DNA of 64,000 bases, taken from the NCBI RefSeq assembly GCF_900112595.1, contig NZ_FOMI01000003.1:124001-188000 (forward strand), read 5' to 3'. Below the pieces are notes generated by a model. That model did not search any database and had not been told where the DNA came from. It saw nothing but the letters and a program-made list of their open reading frames with translations. The translations under genes and the position numbers were made by a program. Of this stretch, positions 36,250-45,216 are shown one piece after another. Origin of the DNA: Algibacter pectinivorans (lineage in GTDB: Bacteria > Bacteroidota > Bacteroidia > Flavobacteriales > Flavobacteriaceae). Positions within the stretch are counted from its first letter, which is position 1; each line of letters begins with the position of its first letter.

Positions 36250-37509
36250 ATGCAAATTCTTACTATTTTAAAATCCAAAAAAATTACTCCAGAGCAATTA
36301 TTTATGCTAAGCGTTCTTGCTGTAAACGGTGGTAATTATTTATATAATTTAATTTTAGGTCGTATTTTAGGACCTGCTCAATTTGCTGATGCGGCGGTAT
36401 TAATTACCTTTTTATTAGTATTAAGTTTTGCAGCCATGACTTTTCAATTGGTTACCGCTAAATTTTCGGTGCTTTTTGAAAATGAGGTGTTTAAAAGCTT
36501 CATTTCTAAAATATATAAAAATGCTCTTTTGGTAGGTCTACTTATGGGGGGCCTTATTGTTGTTTTTGCAAGCCAATTACAAAGCCTATTTAATACCTCG
36601 TCTTCTAATATGTTTGTGGTATTTGGTTGTGGTGTACCACTTTACTTTTTAATGAGTGTTAATAGAGGTGTTTTTCAAGGTAAAAAAGCGTTTAAATCTT
36701 TGTCTATTACTTATCAAGGTGAAATGTTAAGCCGATTAATAATTACTTTAGGGCTTATTTTAATATTCGATATCCGATCTTCGGTAGTTATTGCCGTGGG
36801 TATTTTTGCATCCTTTATTTTTGGATTAATACCCTTTAAATTTCCAACGCTTATTCCAAAGCAAGCCTTACATTTAAATAAAACACACGCTAAGGATATA
36901 AGAAGTTTTTTTATCATTACGGCTTTTTATGAGCTTACCCAAATTATAATAAATAATAGTGATATTCTTTTAGTTAAGCATTACTTCGAATCTTACGAAG
37001 CAGGTTTGTATGCCTCCTTAGCTTTAATAGGACGTATTGTTTATTTTATAGCTTGGATGTTTGTTATGCTGCTGTTACCAACTGTGGTTCAACTTAAAAA
37101 AGATGGCAAAGAAACGGCCTCTATACTTTTTAAGTATGTGGGTTATATAGCGGCTATTTCAATAACAATAATATTGGTGTGCTTAAGTTTTCCAGAAACT
37201 ATTATTACGCTTCTTTTTGGAAATAGTTACATAGCCATGGCTCCGCTTTTATGGAAATATGCCATAGCAACATCTATGTTTGCCATTTCTAATATTTTCG
37301 CTTATTACTACCTGTCTTTAGATAAATATATTCCTGTAGTTATTTCGGGTGTATTTGGCATGTTGCAAATGGGATTGGTTATGTTTTACCATGATAGTTT
37401 AGAGCAGGTGGTGCACATGCAAATTATAGCTATGTTATTATTACTAACTATTCAATTAGCCTTTTTTAAATATGAACAAATAAAATCGAAATCCACTTAT
37501 CTAAGGTAA
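36250..37509 (+). CDS. Wzx/PelG-like polysaccharide flippase (MOP superfamily)
   Basis: 419 residues, about 12 transmembrane helices. Starts with LFMLSVLAVNGGNYLYNLILGRILGPAQFADA, here recognised by NYLYNLILGR-type helix 1 and ILGPAQF, typical of MATE/Wzx-like oligosaccharide transporters. Expected to move lipid-linked sugars, or a growing chain, across the inner membrane. In the same operon as the STAS gene and followed by a GT4 gene with its own LytTR-type site. Confidence 0.85.
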   Translation: MQILTILKSKKITPEQLFMLSVLAVNGGNYLYNLILGRILGPAQFADAAVLITFLLVLSFAAMTFQLVTAKFSVLFENEVFKSFISKIYKNALLVGLLMGGLIVVFASQLQSLFNTSSSNMFVVFGCGVPLYFLMSVNRGVFQGKKAFKSLSITYQGEMLSRLIITLGLILIFDIRSSVVIAVGIFASFIFGLIPFKFPTLIPKQALHLNKTHAKDIRSFFIITAFYELTQIIINNSDILLVKHYFESYEAGLYASLALIGRIVYFIAWMFVMLLLPTVVQLKKDGKETASILFKYVGYIAAISITIILVCLSFPETIITLLFGNSYIAMAPLLWKYAIATSMFAISNIFAYYYLSLDKYIPVVISGVFGMLQMGLVMFYHDSLEQVVHMQIIAMLLLLTIQLAFFKYEQIKSKSTYLR

Positions 37510-37514
37510 AAGAC

Positions 37515-37582
37515 CACTCGTCTACACTAAAGTAAAGTCTATCTAAAATTACTGTATTTAGTTTAATAAAACCTCAAATTTG
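37515..37582 (+). promoter_or_regulatory. LytTR-type repeat pair and -7-like box before the GT4 gene
   Basis: Repeat 1 CACTCGTCTACACTAA (37515-37530) and repeat 2 AGTCTATCTAAAATTA (37536-37551), period 21. A 23-nt gap leads to CAAATTTG (37575-37582), one base off TAnnTTTG and 34 nt before the start codon. Confidence 0.6.
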
Positions 37583-37616
37583 TACTGTAATTAAAATTAC
37601 ACAAAAACCCAAAATC

Positions 37617-38819
37617 ATGAAATTAGCCATCGTAACAGCTTATCCGCCTAGTAAAGTCACTTTAAATGAATACGCTTATCATTTAGTTAAGCATTTTAGA
37701 CAAAAAGATGATATTACAGAATTAATATTATTAACCGATACTACTAAAGGAGAAAAGGATGTTGCTTTTACCGAGGCTGGTTGTAAAATTACCATTAAGG
37801 AGTGTTGGTCTTTTAATAGTTTTAGTAACATACTCTCGGTTACTAAGGCTATTAATCAAACAAAACCAGATGCTGTATTGTTTAATTTACAATTTATGAA
37901 ATTTGGCGATAAAAAAGCAGCTGCGGCATTAGGCTTAATGTTACCCTTAGTTTGTAAGCTTAAAAAAATACCAAATATTGTTTTACTTCATAATATTCTA
38001 GAAGAAGTTGATTTAGGAAGTGCAGGCTTTACAAGTAATAAATTAATGCAAAAAATTTATGGTTTTATTGGTAGTACGCTTACAAGACTAATACTTCAAG
38101 CCGATACGGTTGCCGTTACTATGCAAAAGTATGTTGATATTTTAGAAGCAAAATATAAGGCTAAAAACGTAAAATTAATACCTCATGGTACTTTTGAAAT
38201 ACCATTAGAACCAGATTATAAAGTGCCAACATCACCTATGCAAATTATGACTTTTGGAAAGTTTGGAACTTATAAAAAAGTAGAAGGTATGATTGAAGCT
38301 GTGGAGAAAGTAAGACAATCTACAGGCTTAGATTTGGAAGTTGTTATTGCTGGAACAGATAACCCAAATGTACCTGGGTACTTAGCTAAAGTACAGGCCG
38401 ATTACAAACATATACCGCAAGTGCGTTTTACAGGGTATGTTGAAGAATATGAGGTGCCAACATTATTTAACGAAAGTGCCGTAGTTGTATTTCCATATAC
38501 ATCAACAACCGGAAGCTCTGGCGTATTACACCAGGCAGGAAGTTACGGTAAGGCGGTAGTAATGCCAGATCTTGGAGATTTAGCCTTATTAGTGCAAGAT
38601 GAAGGCTATAGAGGTGAGTTTTTTGAAGCAACCTCGGTTGAAAGTTTAGCACAGGCAATAGAAAAAATTGTAACTAACGTAGCTTACAGAATAGAATTAG
38701 GTAAAGTAAATTACCAAGCAGCGACAGCACATCCAATGTCTGAAATAGCTACACTATATTTAGATACTTTTAAAAATATTATTGCTAAAAAAAGTAATAA
38801 AGGAACAGTAATGGCGTAA
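37617..38819 (+). CDS. GT4-type glycosyltransferase
   Basis: 400 residues, GT-B fold without membrane segments. N-terminal KLAIVTAYPPSKVTLNEYAYH, central LIPHGTFEIP, and the C-terminal nucleotide-sugar region with FGKFGTYKKVEGMI, FTGYVEEYEVPTLF and FPYTSTTGSSGVLHQAGSYG. This matches family 4 enzymes that use nucleotide-activated sugars. Its LytTR-type promoter sets it apart as a separate unit from the flippase operon. It ends 2 nt from the stop of the convergent GH gene. Confidence 0.88.
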   Translation: MKLAIVTAYPPSKVTLNEYAYHLVKHFRQKDDITELILLTDTTKGEKDVAFTEAGCKITIKECWSFNSFSNILSVTKAINQTKPDAVLFNLQFMKFGDKKAAAALGLMLPLVCKLKKIPNIVLLHNILEEVDLGSAGFTSNKLMQKIYGFIGSTLTRLILQADTVAVTMQKYVDILEAKYKAKNVKLIPHGTFEIPLEPDYKVPTSPMQIMTFGKFGTYKKVEGMIEAVEKVRQSTGLDLEVVIAGTDNPNVPGYLAKVQADYKHIPQVRFTGYVEEYEVPTLFNESAVVVFPYTSTTGSSGVLHQAGSYGKAVVMPDLGDLALLVQDEGYRGEFFEATSVESLAQAIEKIVTNVAYRIELGKVNYQAATAHPMSEIATLYLDTFKNIIAKKSNKGTVMA

Positions 38820-38821
38820 AG

Positions 38822-40339
38822 TTAAAGTGTTGATATATAAGTAAACGCGGGCTTAGTCTCTCCGTTTTGGTTAATAAAGCCAAAATGCTCTTGAGCTCGT
38901 TTACGCCAAGGAAGTCGACCAACGACTTCCTTTGGTATTTCTGTAAAGTCGTATAAAGTCCAAGACATAAATTGTAAATTGTGAGTTTTAAATTTCTCTT
39001 GAGCTAGTTTATAATATGCCATTTGGTCGTTTTCTGAATTACCAAATGGATTCCAAATGCCACGATAAGAAGACAACCCAAACTCCTGAAGCACCAATGG
39101 TTTATTAGGTATTTCTGTTTTCATTTTATTTATGGCTTCGTCAAAATCACTTAAATCTTCATAATAATGAAACGATATAAAATCTACTTTATCTTTTAAT
39201 ATTGAAGCGCTTTCTGTATTAGACCAACCAACGGTAACCGGATGCTTATCATCTAAAGATTTTACTAAATCTATCATATGATCCACCCAAGCTATAACCA
39301 AATCTTTTCCTCTAGATTTAAAGTCTAAATTAGGTTCGTTTTTAATATCCCAAGCCAATAACGCATTATGGTTTTTTACACTATTTACTATGGTTGTGGC
39401 ATGTTTTTGATTTAAAGTCCAATTTAACACGGAGTAATCGCCATAAAAATCGAACAAGGTTAAAACGACTTTTAATTGCTGTTCTTCTGCAGCATCTAAG
39501 GTGTGTTTTAATTTTTCTAATTTTTTATATTCTACGCTCGCTTTTCCGAAGTCTTCATATTGTACAAATAGTCTAACAGCATTTAAACCTGCATCCTTTA
39601 TAATTTTAAAATCTTTCGAAATAGTGTCTTTAGAAAAATCATCACCATACATATTCCAAGGTGTTGCTTGTGGGTAATAGTTAATACCTTTAATATTCAG
39701 GCTATCGGTATTTACCATTTTGTTTTCTGGTTTATAAATTTCGGTATGTTCTTTTACTAAATGTCTTATTCTCCAAAAGCCATCTTCTAATAAAAACACA
39801 ATTTTATAGGTGGATAATTCATTAGTTTCTAGTACTAATGTTTCGTCTTTATAAACACGTTTGTACTCTATTACATTTCTATCGGTAATAACGGCTAATT
39901 GGCCATCTTCACTAAAAAACTCTAAAGTAGGGTTGTGCTGTAAGGTGGTGGCTTCAATAGTTATGTTTTTAGCTTTATTTAATGCAATAAAATCATATAA
40001 GTTTAGTCTAGCACTATCGGTATAGTAATCTTTAATACCAGCAATTTTATTGGTTTTGTAGGCTATTTGCTTTACATACCAAGCGTCTAAGTAATCGTTT
40101 TGTAAAGCATTAAGGTTTTCGCTATCCATTGGTCTGCCTTCGTTTTGTAAAGGTTCCCAATTTAATTTAGGTAGATATTGTTCTACTTTTTGTATTTCGG
40201 TATGCAGCATAGAGCTTCTGTCTGCTCCGGTATTTAAATAGCTAAAGAGTGCGCTAATACCAGTAATAATAAGTCCTATAAGAATAATATAGGAAGCCAA
40301 TAATATGGTACGCATGATATTTTTATTAAAACCTACCAT
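38822..40339 (-). CDS. Membrane-anchored clan GH-A glycoside hydrolase
   Basis: 505 residues. N-terminal transmembrane helix (about 9-33), a small helical/NTF2-like region (about 80-215), then a TIM-barrel domain (about 220-505) of the GH5/GH2-like clan. The acid/base is predicted in DIKNEPNLD and the nucleophile in VLQEFGLS. It should face the periplasm. Matrix systems often include such a hydrolase that trims the polymer during export (compare PelA, PslG). Its start overlaps the end of the Ig-like protein gene by 7 nt, so both are in one operon with the giant membrane protein. Confidence 0.82.
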   Translation of the reverse strand: MVGFNKNIMRTILLASYIILIGLIITGISALFSYLNTGADRSSMLHTEIQKVEQYLPKLNWEPLQNEGRPMDSENLNALQNDYLDAWYVKQIAYKTNKIAGIKDYYTDSARLNLYDFIALNKAKNITIEATTLQHNPTLEFFSEDGQLAVITDRNVIEYKRVYKDETLVLETNELSTYKIVFLLEDGFWRIRHLVKEHTEIYKPENKMVNTDSLNIKGINYYPQATPWNMYGDDFSKDTISKDFKIIKDAGLNAVRLFVQYEDFGKASVEYKKLEKLKHTLDAAEEQQLKVVLTLFDFYGDYSVLNWTLNQKHATTIVNSVKNHNALLAWDIKNEPNLDFKSRGKDLVIAWVDHMIDLVKSLDDKHPVTVGWSNTESASILKDKVDFISFHYYEDLSDFDEAINKMKTEIPNKPLVLQEFGLSSYRGIWNPFGNSENDQMAYYKLAQEKFKTHNLQFMSWTLYDFTEIPKEVVGRLPWRKRAQEHFGFINQNGETKPAFTYISTL

Positions 40340-41550
40340 AATTTTTTAGATTTAAATACTTTGGTTTTTCCGGCTGTTTCCAATTGGAAATTATAAGTTT
40401 CATTCTCGAAAATAGCAGGTTTTAAAGAAAAATTAGCATAACCATTAAAGGACGTTTTTGTTAGCGTTTTAAATAGTGTATCTCCTTTAAAAACTTTGAG
40501 TTTAACTTGCAAGCCATCAGGAATCATTTGCTTCATGAAGCTTTGTAAAGGCCCAACACGAATAGTTCTGTTATTGTTTAAAAAAGAGACTTCAAAATCT
40601 TCAATAACCTGTTTGTAATGCAATGTTATGGTATTGCTTTCGGCCATTCCATCTACAAATGCAGAAATGCGCCATTGGTCTTTAAAATCTGGATGAATTA
40701 TTTTAGATGTAGCAACACCATTAATTGTAGTGCCTGTGGTTTTTAAAATATTGTTTTCGGCATTAGTTATAATAAAAGTTACAAAAGTGCCATCGCTAAC
40801 TATATTATTAAGACGGTCTTTAATTATTGACGTAGAAAATGTGGTAATTTGATTGCCATCGGCATAATCATGCGGTCGTGTTGCCGAAATGCTAAAATCT
40901 GTTGGAATTGCGGCCGATACATTTATGGTAAATTCCTTGGAGTTTATACCTAAACTTTCAGAAGACACTAACATACGGCCACTTTCTTTTTTAGAATTAA
41001 TATTTTTAAATGCTATTAAATTATTAGTAAGTATGGTTTCTTTTTCTTCCGAATCTAAAAACTGAAAATTAGCATTTACAGTGGTGTTGTTTGGTACTGG
41101 ATTATCTAAACTATCGGTGGGTATAACTACTAGCATAGTATAATCTGTTCCGCCAGCTTCAATACTTGGCGGGCCAATATAAGTTTCCATGGTAGCAACT
41201 TCTGCCTTAGGTGTAATGTATATGTTGCCAGAAATGGGTGTTTTAGTATCTAGTAATTGCCAATTAATAACACCAGTTTTTTTAGAAATATTATTTGGTA
41301 TTTTATAGTGTAATTCTTGGTTTTTTCTGTCTCCAGAAATTAAAGTAGAACCATAACTATTGGAGCAGTAGAGTAGTGGAGCAACGGCTTTAGTTGCAGG
41401 GAATTTTAAAACAATAGAGCTACCAACTTCATATTTAGTTTGCGTTGTAACCGATGCATTAGTCGAGGCTTGTTCGTGTTGTTGTGCCACAGCAAACCCC
41501 GATAATAAAATCAAAATTAATGGAATGATATGTGTTTTCTTTATCTGCAT
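40333..41550 (-). CDS. Exported protein with Ig-like (Big_1-type) domains
   Basis: 405 residues. Signal peptide (about 1-22), then beta-rich modules. One segment (about 228-315; DGNQITTFSTSIIKDRLNN, VSDGTFVTFIIT, then GVATSKI) looks like the Big_1 invasin-type Ig fold. No catalytic motif. It is sandwiched with overlaps between the membrane protein and the hydrolase, so the three probably form one envelope complex. Confidence 0.65.
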   Translation of the reverse strand: MQIKKTHIIPLILILLSGFAVAQQHEQASTNASVTTQTKYEVGSSIVLKFPATKAVAPLLYCSNSYGSTLISGDRKNQELHYKIPNNISKKTGVINWQLLDTKTPISGNIYITPKAEVATMETYIGPPSIEAGGTDYTMLVVIPTDSLDNPVPNNTTVNANFQFLDSEEKETILTNNLIAFKNINSKKESGRMLVSSESLGINSKEFTINVSAAIPTDFSISATRPHDYADGNQITTFSTSIIKDRLNNIVSDGTFVTFIITNAENNILKTTGTTINGVATSKIIHPDFKDQWRISAFVDGMAESNTITLHYKQVIEDFEVSFLNNNRTIRVGPLQSFMKQMIPDGLQVKLKVFKGDTLFKTLTKTSFNGYANFSLKPAIFENETYNFQLETAGKTKVFKSKKLW

Positions 41551-44500
41551 TAATTAGGACTACCTATATAAGTGTTAATTTCAATTTTTATATAACTAAA
41601 GTTAGGATGCTCGATTTTTTGTAATTGTGCGTCACTATGCTTTTTAATTCTATTAGGCACAATTTTACTAGAAATCGCATCATTTGGTAAACCGTTTACA
41701 AAAATGTTTTCCATATTGCTATTTATAATTTTTACCGTACCATTTTTTAAAATTTGATATTCAAAATCTTGCTTACGTTGTTGTCTTACTCCGGCTTTTA
41801 CAAATAAATGATCTACCCAAAGCATTTCTTTATTAGCATCGTAATACGAAATTAGCAGTTGCGGAATGGTTATTTCTTGCAAACCGCTATTAAATAAATT
41901 ACCATGTATGGTTCCTTTGTTAAAATTTACAGCGCTTAGTACAACATTTTTATATAAATCGGAGCCCGATACGTTACCTGCAACTTGAAGATTAAATTTG
42001 GTAGGTTGTTCTTCAAATTCTACAGGGGTAAACTCATCTGGATTAAATGTGTCCGGAATGGAATCTTGCGTTTTAGACCAGGCTATACCTTCAAAATTAA
42101 TACGGAAGCTACTCGACTCTTTAGGCATTAATTTATGTTTTACATGGTATTTAGCGTTATAAGTTGCGAGCTGCTTATTGTTATCATTATAAAGTGTGCC
42201 TTTTAGAATCACATCGGCTGGAACATTGTCTATATTTTGTACCTCGCCAATTATGGCATAACTACCACTATATTTAACCAATTTAGCCGAAACCACTTCT
42301 AGTACTGGTTGTTTTAAAATATCTTCGTGGTGGGTTTGCTCTGTTGTTATGCGGCGTCTACCTTGATTAAAATATTTAGTTGTATTATCAGAATATAATT
42401 GGTCTGGAGGTAAATCATTATTTAAATCGTCTGGTTGTAAATACCATTTACCGTTGTGTTTCGATAATGATTTGTAATCAACCTTTTCAATTTTCTCCAA
42501 AGGCGTAATCCATTGGCTAATTACTTTTGCAGATACCGTACTATCGTTATGTGTTGTAATTTCGGTTTCAATGGCGTCCATTTTAGCATAACTACTAAGT
42601 AAACCATCTGTTACAGATATTTCTAACATGTATTGTGCAATGGGTAAATTACTTTCTGGATCTATTAAGCTATGTGCTTTCTCAAATTCTTTAAAATCTA
42701 AAGCATCATAATAAGCCATTATGGCGTTTTCAGGACTGCGCTGTGTATCGTTCTTTAAGTAGAACAAGTATATACCGTAGCACATTATAATAGCCAAAAT
42801 AAATGACCAAATATGGGTAATGCGCAGTACATTTCTATTGAATTTAGTGTAAGCTACCGGGTATTTTAAAAAGTCGGGTATTGGTTTAACACGGGTTTTT
42901 AGCATATTAACCCAAAGCATTTGTATGTTTAAAATAAAGGCAACTAAAACCGTTAAAAACGGCATAATACCCCAATGTATTTTTAGCCATTTGGCAACAT
43001 CTTCTTTAGGTAGTATAGAGGATACCGGAGGAATGTTAAGACGCTCCCAAACCATAATACCATTTTCTAACTGGCGCAAACGTTGCCAACCACAGAAGTA
43101 GAGTATGGGGTCGTAAAACTTATCGTTAGAAAAAATGTACTTTAGGTTATATTTTTCTGGTGTTGTTAAAAACTGTTGAAGCGATCCAATACCTGCAACG
43201 CCTTTAAATTTCGAGTTTTCTAAACGTTCTATGGGGCGTGTGGTTAATTCAGGTAACCGTCTTGCCGAATGATAATTACCATCAACAGTCATTGCATTAG
43301 TTTGCGCACTTAACCATGCCATTTGGTCGCCAAAACCTAAAGTTAAAAAGCGCCACTTATCATGATCGTCCTGGTTTAGGAAATTCACAATAGGAAGCAT
43401 TTTAATTTTTTGTGGTTGCGATGGTCTAAAATAGCCCAAACTCATTGTAAAAATAACCATAGATACAAATAAACCAGCAAGTATACCACCAATAATGCGA
43501 TGGTAAATAGCGCCAAATTTAGTTTGTATTAAGGTTTTTAAATCGCCTTCAACCAAACGATACGCAAACTCCCCTAATAATGGAATAGACATAATAGAAG
43601 CCCAAAGTGTAAAACGGTCTAAGGTTAAAATGTTAAAGGCCGTTTCGCCTAGCATTTTTAAGGGAACTGGTGTTGTACCACCGGTTCCTAAAATGGTACA
43701 AATGGTTATGGATAACCCAAAAAACAAATAACGTTTACTGTAATATCTATAAAAAATGTATGGTAAAACTACCAGTAAAACACCCCAAGGAATTAAAAAG
43801 AAAACCAAACCAGACGAGGTAATTTCTAAAAAGTTATCTCTAGAGCCATGAGGTATGGGTACTTGTGTAATTGGGTTGGCTTTAGAGTTTAACCAATACG
43901 GAAAAATACAGCCTATAATAAGCACTAAGGATAACATGCCAAAACTCACAATGCGCTTAAACAACTTAAAAAAGCTATTTAAAAACACTTTAAATGTTAC
44001 CTCTTTCATGGTGTTTACTTGTTCTCTAGAAACATCCATTAACACCATTCCAATTAGTGGGAAAATAAAGAATACCATCCCAAAAATAGGAGTAACATGA
44101 TGCGAAGTTACGGTTACGGCTATTAACGATAAGGAAGTGGCTAAATACCATTTTTTACCTGTTTTTAGCCATAAATATATTTCTGGTAAGGCATGCATTA
44201 AAACAGAAACTCCAACAATACTAGGCAACTGACCAAAAATATGAAGCGTTTCCACAAATGATGACGAAAACACCGCTAAAACTGTGGCATAACCTGCTAC
44301 AGTTTTATTGGAGGTCATTAATAACGAAAAGCGATACGTTCCTGTTATAAATAGCACAATGGCAATTAGGGCTACGCTAAACATACCAAATTTTAAACCT
44401 CCTATTAAAGATAGTAAGCCTATAGATTGATGCACTAAAGGCGGATAACTCTGCACTGTAAATCCTGTGTACCATTCGTAATTCCATGGCTCAAACCAAC

Positions 44501-44639
44501 TATTTGCATAATGATCTGCAAAGAACAAATGTATTAAAGCGTCATAAGTGGTTTCTAAAGTGAAAAATATAGCACTACCATGAAAGGCTAACCCTAAAAG
44601 TAGGGCGGAAATTAAATATTTGTTAGAGGTTTCTTTCAT
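41550..44639 (-). CDS. Giant polytopic membrane protein, GT-C/PTPS-related type
   Basis: 1029 residues. The first about 420 residues hold some 10 transmembrane helices. An early luminal loop has TYDALIHLFFADHY and SYPPLVH, the pattern of the 6-pyruvoyl-tetrahydropterin-synthase-related membrane family and of GT-C glycosyltransferases. Two or more helices follow around 570-640, then a long soluble C-terminal region with beta-rich modules. A role as polymerase, lipid-linked-sugar transferase or scaffold for the polysaccharide is plausible but not shown. First gene of the minus-strand operon 44639-38822. Its -7 box (TAAATTTG, 44701-44694) lies next to the LytTR-type site of the opposite gene. 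Confidence 0.7.
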   Translation of the reverse strand: MKETSNKYLISALLLGLAFHGSAIFFTLETTYDALIHLFFADHYANSWFEPWNYEWYTGFTVQSYPPLVHQSIGLLSLIGGLKFGMFSVALIAIVLFITGTYRFSLLMTSNKTVAGYATVLAVFSSSFVETLHIFGQLPSIVGVSVLMHALPEIYLWLKTGKKWYLATSLSLIAVTVTSHHVTPIFGMVFFIFPLIGMVLMDVSREQVNTMKEVTFKVFLNSFFKLFKRIVSFGMLSLVLIIGCIFPYWLNSKANPITQVPIPHGSRDNFLEITSSGLVFFLIPWGVLLVVLPYIFYRYYSKRYLFFGLSITICTILGTGGTTPVPLKMLGETAFNILTLDRFTLWASIMSIPLLGEFAYRLVEGDLKTLIQTKFGAIYHRIIGGILAGLFVSMVIFTMSLGYFRPSQPQKIKMLPIVNFLNQDDHDKWRFLTLGFGDQMAWLSAQTNAMTVDGNYHSARRLPELTTRPIERLENSKFKGVAGIGSLQQFLTTPEKYNLKYIFSNDKFYDPILYFCGWQRLRQLENGIMVWERLNIPPVSSILPKEDVAKWLKIHWGIMPFLTVLVAFILNIQMLWVNMLKTRVKPIPDFLKYPVAYTKFNRNVLRITHIWSFILAIIMCYGIYLFYLKNDTQRSPENAIMAYYDALDFKEFEKAHSLIDPESNLPIAQYMLEISVTDGLLSSYAKMDAIETEITTHNDSTVSAKVISQWITPLEKIEKVDYKSLSKHNGKWYLQPDDLNNDLPPDQLYSDNTTKYFNQGRRRITTEQTHHEDILKQPVLEVVSAKLVKYSGSYAIIGEVQNIDNVPADVILKGTLYNDNNKQLATYNAKYHVKHKLMPKESSSFRINFEGIAWSKTQDSIPDTFNPDEFTPVEFEEQPTKFNLQVAGNVSGSDLYKNVVLSAVNFNKGTIHGNLFNSGLQEITIPQLLISYYDANKEMLWVDHLFVKAGVRQQRKQDFEYQILKNGTVKIINSNMENIFVNGLPNDAISSKIVPNRIKKHSDAQLQKIEHPNFSYIKIEINTYIGSPN

Positions 44640-44693
44640 TAATAATCTTGGAGGCTGTGCTACATGGTAAAGATAAATAATTTAATTAGGCTA

Positions 44694-44701
44694 CAAATTT
44701 A
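44694..44701 (-). promoter_or_regulatory. -7 box TAAATTTG for the minus-strand membrane-protein operon
   Basis: An exact TAnnTTTG match on the minus strand, 54 nt before the start codon at 44639. The repeats at 44722-44759 lie just upstream of it, but in the opposite orientation. Confidence 0.5.
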
Positions 44702-44721
44702 ATTTATCTATAGCTTTTTAC

Positions 44722-44790
44722 CATTCGTCTACACTTATAAATGGATTAATCTAATTATAAAATAAAAAGACGGTTTCTCATGTAATTTTG
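44722..44790 (+). promoter_or_regulatory. LytTR-type repeat pair and -7 box before the receiver/GT2 operon
   Basis: Repeat 1 is the perfect consensus CATTCGTCTACACTTA (44722-44737). Repeat 2 GATTAATCTAATTATA (44744-44759) follows with period 22. A 23-nt gap leads to the exact -7 box TAATTTTG (44783-44790), 29 nt before the start codon. It lies in a divergent region and might influence both directions. Confidence 0.65.
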
Positions 44791-44819
44791 ACCCATAGTT
44801 AATTAAAAAATCCCTCGAA

Positions 44820-45191
44820 ATGAAAGTGTTAGTAATAGACGATGAACAAACAGTGCTTATGCCTATTAAAAAAAAGTTAGAAGCATTAGGCTTTCAAGTT
44901 TGCACCACGCCAGATGCCATTGATGGTATTTTATTGTTCGATAGTGTTAAACCAAATTTAGTAATAGTAGATATTAATATGCCAGAAATTACTGGAATAG
45001 AATTTATAAATCATATTAGAATTAAAAAAAACTCGTCTGTTCCTATTATCGTTTTATCTGGTAATACAAAAGACGAGGTTATGGCAGAAGCCTTCAAACT
45101 AGGAATTAACGATTACATTAAAAAACCAATCTGTTTAAATGATATTTGTTTACGAATCAAACGCTTAAATATCTTTTTTCAAACTTATTAA
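44820..45191 (+). CDS. Single-domain response regulator
   Basis: 123 residues, receiver only. D7-D8, phospho-acceptor D51 (IVDINMP), LSGN and IKKP. It is clearly related to the receiver halves of the two receiver-GT2 fusions (same LSGNT and KKP surroundings). It is 25 bp upstream of one of them in an operon led by a LytTR-type site. It may compete for phosphate or dimerise with the fusion protein. Confidence 0.9.
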   Translation: MKVLVIDDEQTVLMPIKKKLEALGFQVCTTPDAIDGILLFDSVKPNLVIVDINMPEITGIEFINHIRIKKNSSVPIIVLSGNTKDEVMAEAFKLGINDYIKKPICLNDICLRIKRLNIFFQTY

Positions 45192-45216
45192 TTAAAAAAA
45201 TAAAATCCTCAAAATC

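Noticed and set aside
32258-38819. Calling the locus a pel operon
   Set aside because: TPR-barrel, flippase and GT4 resemble PelB, PelG and PelF in type, but PelA, PelC, PelD and PelE equivalents are not recognisable and sizes differ.
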